Assembly: GCF_009184635.1 (NCBI RefSeq)
Contig: NZ_WELI01000015.1
Location: 1-64,000 of the forward strand
Direction of reading: 5' to 3'
DNA length: 64,000 bases
DNA from: Rudanella paleaurantiibacter
Lineage (GTDB): Bacteria; Bacteroidota; Bacteroidia; Cytophagales; Spirosomataceae
The notes under the pieces are model-generated. The model searched no databases. It was given only the letters and a program-made list of their open reading frames with translations, and was not told where the DNA came from. The position numbers were made by a program, and so were the translations under genes. Numbering within the stretch: the first letter of the stretch is position 1; every line of letters starts with the position of its first letter. Positions 60,225 through 64,000 of this stretch are shown here, piece after piece.

Positions 60225-61703
60225 ATGAATCGGCAACACTTTCTCCGAACCCTCGGGCTGGGTACGGTCGCTACGTTGAGTGGTCAGGCCCTGCTGACGG
60301 GCTGCAACACGCACGACATGAGTGGCATGGATGCCGCCGAAACGGCTCCAACAATCAACGAGCTACCGTTCGACACGCCCCTGCGCTTTCCCGAAACCGT
60401 AAACGGCACCACCACGCTGTCGGCCCGTGCCGCCACCGAATCAATGCTTAAGGGAAAAGCTGGTCGGGTACTGGGCTACCGCGAAGGGGTGCTGGGACCT
60501 ACCATTCGGGTAAGCAGCGGTACCGACGTCAGTCTGCGCTTTCAGAATAATCTGACCGAGAAAACCAACATCCACTGGCATGGCCTGCTGGTGCCGGCCG
60601 CAATGGATGGTCATCCTACGCAGATGGTAGCCGCCGGACAATCGTTCACCTATTCGTTTCGGCTCAATCAGGCCGCTACGATGGCGTGGTATCACCCACA
60701 CCCCCACGAGAAAACCGCCAAACAGGTGCATCAGGGGCTGGCGGGCTTGTTTATCGTCGAAACACCCGCCGAGAAAGCCCTTGGCCTACCCTCAGGGGCC
60801 TACGAACTGCCGCTGGTCATTCAGGACAAACGCTTAGATGCGACCGGTACGCCCACCTACGCCCCCACCATGAACGACGTGATGATGGGGTATATGGGGG
60901 AAACCGTGACGGTCAATGGCGTGGCCGGTGCCCTCCATAACGTCGCTACCCGGTTTTACCGATTACGAATCGTCAACGGCTCCAATGGTCGTCTGTACAA
61001 CCTGGCTCTGAGCAACGATAGCCCATTCTGGCTTATCGGGACCGACGGGGGGCTGCTGGCGGCTCCCGAATCGGTGACCTCCCTGCTGTTGGCTCCCGGT
61101 GAGCGGGCCGACCTGCTGGTCGATTTCTCCAAAGCAACGGTCGGCACGGAGGTCTTTCTGCGGAGCAATCCATTCGGTGGTGCCTCCGCGCAGGGCCGTC
61201 AGGGCTTCAACATCCTTCGGTTTGTCGTTAACCGCACAGAAGCCGAGCCGTTTCGACTGCCTGCTTCGCTGGGTACTGCTCCCACGCTATCAGCCGGTGC
61301 CGCTACACAAACACGCACGTTCAATATTGGGGTAGCCATGAGCGGCATGAACATGGGGGCCATGAAGGGGATGCACACCATCAACGGAAAGGTGTACAGC
61401 ATGAACCGGGTGGATGAGCAGGTAAAGTTGGGTGCCACCGAAATCTGGGAGTTCGACAATAGCGCGGGCGACGAGCCGCACCCCATGCACCTGCACGGTA
61501 CATTCTTTCAGGTGCTGAGCCGCACTGGAGGCCGTAATGCCCTCACCGCCACCGAGAAGGGCCTGAAAGATACGGTCCTGGTCATGCCCGGCGAGCGGGT
61601 GCGGATTCTGACGCAGTTCAACACGCCCGGCCTGTTTGTTTTCCACTGCCATAACCTCGAACACGAAGACGACGGCATGATGCTCAACTACAGCGTGAGC
61701 TAA
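60225..61703 (+). CDS. Multicopper oxidase, lipoprotein type (copper oxidase/laccase-like)
   Basis: The 492-aa protein has all four copper-ligand motifs: HWHG near 116, HPHPH near 157, HPMHLHG near 419 and HCHNLEHEDDGM near 473, which together hold the T1 and T2/T3 coppers. An insert MSGMNMGAMKGMH near 380 is Met-rich, as in CueO-type cuprous oxidases. The N-terminus (ALLTGC) is a lipobox, so it is probably anchored in a membrane. It likely oxidises Cu(I) in the periplasm. The upstream gene stops 13 bp before. Confidence 0.95.
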   Translation: MNRQHFLRTLGLGTVATLSGQALLTGCNTHDMSGMDAAETAPTINELPFDTPLRFPETVNGTTTLSARAATESMLKGKAGRVLGYREGVLGPTIRVSSGTDVSLRFQNNLTEKTNIHWHGLLVPAAMDGHPTQMVAAGQSFTYSFRLNQAATMAWYHPHPHEKTAKQVHQGLAGLFIVETPAEKALGLPSGAYELPLVIQDKRLDATGTPTYAPTMNDVMMGYMGETVTVNGVAGALHNVATRFYRLRIVNGSNGRLYNLALSNDSPFWLIGTDGGLLAAPESVTSLLLAPGERADLLVDFSKATVGTEVFLRSNPFGGASAQGRQGFNILRFVVNRTEAEPFRLPASLGTAPTLSAGAATQTRTFNIGVAMSGMNMGAMKGMHTINGKVYSMNRVDEQVKLGATEIWEFDNSAGDEPHPMHLHGTFFQVLSRTGGRNALTATEKGLKDTVLVMPGERVRILTQFNTPGLFVFHCHNLEHEDDGMMLNYSVS

Positions 61704-61756
61704 TCTGCGCTTCTGAATTTGTCAATTTTTCACTAAAACCAACAAGTCATATTTCC

Positions 61757-62233
61757 ATGAAAACCGCTCGTTTCCTGCTTGCAGCCATGACTGCGCTGAC
61801 CGTTTCGCTGACCGCTGCGGCCCAGAACACTACCCCGGCCCTGACGGCCTACTACGGCGTCAAAGATGCGCTGGTGGCAACTAACGGGGCCAAAGCCAAA
61901 ACCGGGGCCAGTACCTTAGTAGCCGCACTGGGTAAAGTCGATGCCGCCAAACTCGCTGCCAGCGAGAAAAAGGCACTGGCTACCGCCAAAAGCAAAGCCG
62001 CTGCCATCAGCAAGACCGACGACGTTGATACGCAGCGTGCAGCGTTTGAAGGCTTATCGACCAGCATGATTGCGCTGGCCAAAGCGACTAAACCCGCCAA
62101 AACGTTCGTGCAGTTCTGCCCGATGGCCGCTGAGGGCAAGGGCGCGTCATGGCTCAGCGACAAGCGTGAGGTACGTAACCCCTATTACGGCGATAAGATG
62201 CTGAAGTGCGGGTCGGTGAAAGAAGAGATCTAA
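61757..62233 (+). CDS. DUF3347-type periplasmic copper-binding protein
   Basis: The 158-aa protein has a signal peptide (TAAAQ), an Ala/Lys-rich four-helix-like body and, near the end, FCPMAAEGKGASW followed by NPYYGDKMLKCG. The FCPM...NPYYG..M..CG pattern is that of DUF3347 domains, also found attached to Cus-type adaptors, with Met and Cys as likely copper ligands. It follows the multicopper oxidase and presumably passes copper to it or to the later efflux pump. Confidence 0.88.
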   Translation: MKTARFLLAAMTALTVSLTAAAQNTTPALTAYYGVKDALVATNGAKAKTGASTLVAALGKVDAAKLAASEKKALATAKSKAAAISKTDDVDTQRAAFEGLSTSMIALAKATKPAKTFVQFCPMAAEGKGASWLSDKREVRNPYYGDKMLKCGSVKEEI

Positions 62234-62290
62234 CCCTAAATCACCCCGGAAGCAGCCGACAGAACTGCTTCCGGGGAACTTCTATCAGCG

Positions 62291-62872
62291 ATGGCTCAAC
62301 AGGAAATTTATATTAAAAATATGGTCTGCGACCGCTGCATCTGGGTAGTGCGCCGGGAGTTGGAAAGACTTGGTTATACCGTATCCCAGATTGAACTGGG
62401 CCGGGCCGTGATTGACGACCGGGGCGACGCTCGCCTGCCCATAGATCTGACCACTATCGGCCCTATGCTTCAGGAGCATGGCTTTGCGTTGCTAACTGAT
62501 AAAACAACCCGGGTGGTAAATCAGGTTAAGACGCTGATCATCGACCTGATTCACGGCGGACGGGTAGCCGAGCTTCGGACAACGCTCTCAGATTACCTGT
62601 CTGAAAACGTAGGAATGGATTACGCCCATTTGAGCCATTTGTTTTCTACAACTGAGAATCTGACCATTGAAAAGTTTTGGATTATGCAGCGGGTCGAGCG
62701 GGCCAAAGAACTGCTCAGCTACGACGAAATATCAATTAGCGACATTGCCCGTCAGTTAGGGTATAGTAGCGTGGCTTACCTGACCAATCAGTTCAAACAA
62801 ATCACAGGATTGACACCGGCTGCCTACCGCAGCCGGAATACCAATGATCGCAATTCCATCGACTGGATTTGA
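62291..62872 (+). CDS. AraC-family regulator with N-terminal HMA-like metal-sensing domain
   Basis: In the 193-aa protein, IYIKNMVCDRCIWVVRRELERLGY has the MxCxxC form of an HMA domain near residues 6-30. A C-terminal AraC HTH (about 90-185) has FWIMQRVERAKELLSYDEISISDIARQLGYSSVAYLTNQFKQ and GLTPAAYR. Fusion of an HMA-like half with AraC suggests a copper-sensing activator of the surrounding genes. It is preceded by a short spacer (57 bp) after DUF3347. Such regulators occur widely beside copper loci in Bacteroidota. Confidence 0.87.
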   Translation: MAQQEIYIKNMVCDRCIWVVRRELERLGYTVSQIELGRAVIDDRGDARLPIDLTTIGPMLQEHGFALLTDKTTRVVNQVKTLIIDLIHGGRVAELRTTLSDYLSENVGMDYAHLSHLFSTTENLTIEKFWIMQRVERAKELLSYDEISISDIARQLGYSSVAYLTNQFKQITGLTPAAYRSRNTNDRNSIDWI

Positions 62873-62910
62873 CTGTTATATGATTGACAACCACGTTAAA
62901 CGATTATAAA

Positions 62911-63438
62911 ATGGTATCCTTATTCATTCGGCTTTCGCTTCCCATCTGGCTGAGCGTAACCGGTTTCAACGTAGTGGCCCAGCACAATGCCCACACATCA
63001 CCCTATCAGGCCGAAGCGGGCCGGACCATTAAAACCCTGTCGGAAGCAGACATTAGCGGCTACCTCAACGGACGGGGCATGGGCCTGGCCAAAGCGGCTG
63101 AACTAAACGGGTATCCGGGACCGATGCACGTACTGGAACTGGAAAAGGAATTGGCACTAACCGCCACCCAAAAAGCCCAAATGCAAATGGCCTACAACGT
63201 CATGCACGAGCGGGCCGTGGTCCTCGGCAAACAGATTGTCGAGCAGGAAACCGCCCTGAACCGGCTGTTTTCGGCCAATGAGGCTACGCCGGAAGCGGTA
63301 CAAACGACGGTCGAGAAGCTGGCACAGCTTCAGGGGCAGCTTCGGCTGACCCACCTCGACGCACACCTGAAAGCCAAACAAATATTGGCGGTAGAACAGG
63401 TAAACCAGTACAATCGGCTTCGGGGCTATACGAAGTAA
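62911..63438 (+). CDS. Spy/CpxP-like periplasmic metal-resistance protein
   Basis: The ATG at 62911 (MVSLFIRLSLPIWL) opens a signal peptide ending VVAQ. The mature 150 residues are helical, with LTATQKAQMQMAYNVMHERAVVLGKQIVEQETALNRLF and KLAQLQGQLRLTHLDAHLKAKQIL, the long amphipathic helices of CpxP/Spy-like chaperones that include metal-sensing members such as CnrX. It probably protects periplasmic proteins or binds metal. It follows the AraC regulator by 38 bp. Confidence 0.75.
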   Translation: MVSLFIRLSLPIWLSVTGFNVVAQHNAHTSPYQAEAGRTIKTLSEADISGYLNGRGMGLAKAAELNGYPGPMHVLELEKELALTATQKAQMQMAYNVMHERAVVLGKQIVEQETALNRLFSANEATPEAVQTTVEKLAQLQGQLRLTHLDAHLKAKQILAVEQVNQYNRLRGYTK

Positions 63439-63529
63439 AAATTGCAACAGAGGGCCGGAATTGTGTAATGCACCGACCCGGCCCGGTAGCGACTTTTGCA
63501 GGGTAATTCAGACAAACCTGTAAACAGTC

Positions 63530-63742
63530 ATGGAAACAATTAAACTCAAAACCAACATCAAGTGTGGGGGCTGTGTGGCAACGGTGACGCCTTTTTTAAA
63601 CCAGACGGTTGGGGACGGCAACTGGCAGGTGGACACGCAAAACCCCGATAAAGTGCTGACGGTAACGACGGAGGAGGCCACGCCCGAAACCGTGCAACAG
63701 GCCGTTCAGCAGGCGGGTTTCAAGGCCGAACCACTGTCCTGA
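63530..63742 (+). CDS. HMA-domain copper chaperone
   Basis: The 70-aa protein is essentially one HMA domain, with [19 protein letters not shown] carrying the CxxC metal site (CGGC at 12-15) and [27 protein letters not shown] the usual last helix and strand. It would carry Cu(I) in the cytoplasm to a partner ATPase or regulator. A strong terminator follows it. Confidence 0.92.
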   Translation: METIKLKTNIKCGGCVATVTPFLNQTVGDGNWQVDTQNPDKVLTVTTEEATPETVQQAVQQAGFKAEPLS

Positions 63743-63762
63743 GTGGACACTACGTTCTGCCG

Positions 63763-63789
63763 AAAGCCGCCACACCGGGCGGCTTTTTT
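63763..63789 (+). terminator. Intrinsic terminator after the HMA chaperone gene
   Basis: AAAGCCGCC (63763-63771) and GGCGGCTTT (63778-63786) form a stem with a 6-nt loop, and the second arm runs into a stretch of six T (63784-63789). It lies 21 bp after the chaperone stop and 31 bp before the next start codon. Confidence 0.85.
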
Positions 63790-63819
63790 GTTGCCGCCTT
63801 CACCAAAACAACCTGGCAG

Positions 63820-64000
63820 ATGATAGAAGGCTTAATCAAATTTTCGCTTCGGAACCGGTTTCTGGTGCTGCTCATTGCCGCCGGTCTGTTTGGCTGGGGA
63901 GCCTACTCGGTCAGAACCAGTAAAATCGACGCGATTCCCGACCTCTCGGAGAATCAGGTGATCGTCTTCACCGAGTGGATGGGCCGCTCCCCGCAGCTTA
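63820..64000 (+). CDS. cusA: CusA-type copper/silver RND efflux pump, N-terminal fragment (cut by window edge)
   Basis: From the ATG at 63820 the frame reads [20 protein letters not shown] and then [23 protein letters not shown] before the window ends (60 codons). The DAIPDLSxxQVIV motif and TEWxGxxPQ are the N-terminal hallmark of CusA/SilA-type copper-silver RND pumps, distinct from the zinc-type DALPDITNNQVQV in the fused CzcA at 57.1 kb. So the island probably carries two RND systems, one for each metal group. Confidence 0.92.
   Translation, partial: MIEGLIKFSLRNRFLVLLIAAGLFGWGAYSVRTSKIDAIPDLSENQVIVFTEWMGRSPQL

Overview
The window reads as accessory DNA, most likely part of a large conjugative plasmid, from a Bacteroidota bacterium. 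The Cytophagales/Spirosoma-like assignment is inference. The evidence is a Bacteroidetes-type tra gene set in canonical order, TAnnTTTG-type promoter boxes with almost no Shine-Dalgarno sequences, and families typical of that phylum (DUF4134, DUF4133, DUF3347, HYC_CC_PP, a fused CzcA-CzcC pump). No rRNA, tRNA, CRISPR array or replication initiator was seen.

Layout. 1-3245: the right part of a Tn3-family transposon (resolvase 5' end, res-like site, tnpA, probable right inverted repeat). It abuts the 3' remnant of an AbiEii-type gene. 3.8-4.7 kb: a ParA-like ATPase and a small basic partner, with palindromic repeats upstream. 5.7-16.8 kb: the mating-pair-formation operon (three TraE-like genes, then TraF, TraG, TraI, TraJ, a 79-aa membrane protein, TraK, a TraL-like protein, TraM, TraN, TraO), closed by a hairpin. 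16.85-22.4 kb: a leftward two-gene module of a DNA methyltransferase and a 1490-aa Cas4-like nuclease/SF1 helicase, the best candidate for an under-described defence system. 22.5-26.4 kb: small gene, short relaxase, MobC-like protein, repeat-rich oriT candidate, and a divergent ParA/TraA-like operon.

26.4-38.3 kb: leftward plasmid-biology genes: a 1737-aa methylase-helicase resembling DarB-type antirestriction proteins, a RecE-like nuclease, unknown proteins and a TOPRIM primase. Between the genes lie dispersed palindromic promoter elements, a one-orientation CCCCTTTGATT motif, and two tandem structured elements with apparent compensatory base changes. 38.3-41.2 kb: M23 peptidase and VirD4-type coupling protein. 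41.2-44.2 kb: a TetR repressor divergent from an endonuclease III-photolyase pair across a 20-bp-arm palindrome. 44.4-48.7 kb: small plasmid genes, then apparent gene remnants, including a methyltransferase with an in-frame stop.

48.7-64.0 kb: a metal-resistance island. The leftward operon encodes a DUF6660-like protein, fused CzcA-CzcC, CzcB, a membrane protein and a P-type ATPase. A Csp-like copper-storage gene follows. The rightward series carries a HYC_CC_PP protein, a DUF2911 protein, a secreted protein, a multicopper oxidase, DUF3347, an HMA-AraC regulator, a Spy-like protein, an HMA chaperone and the start of a CusA-type pump cut by the window end. Transfer, maintenance, anti-restriction/defence and metal/DNA-damage tolerance thus appear packaged on one mobile replicon.
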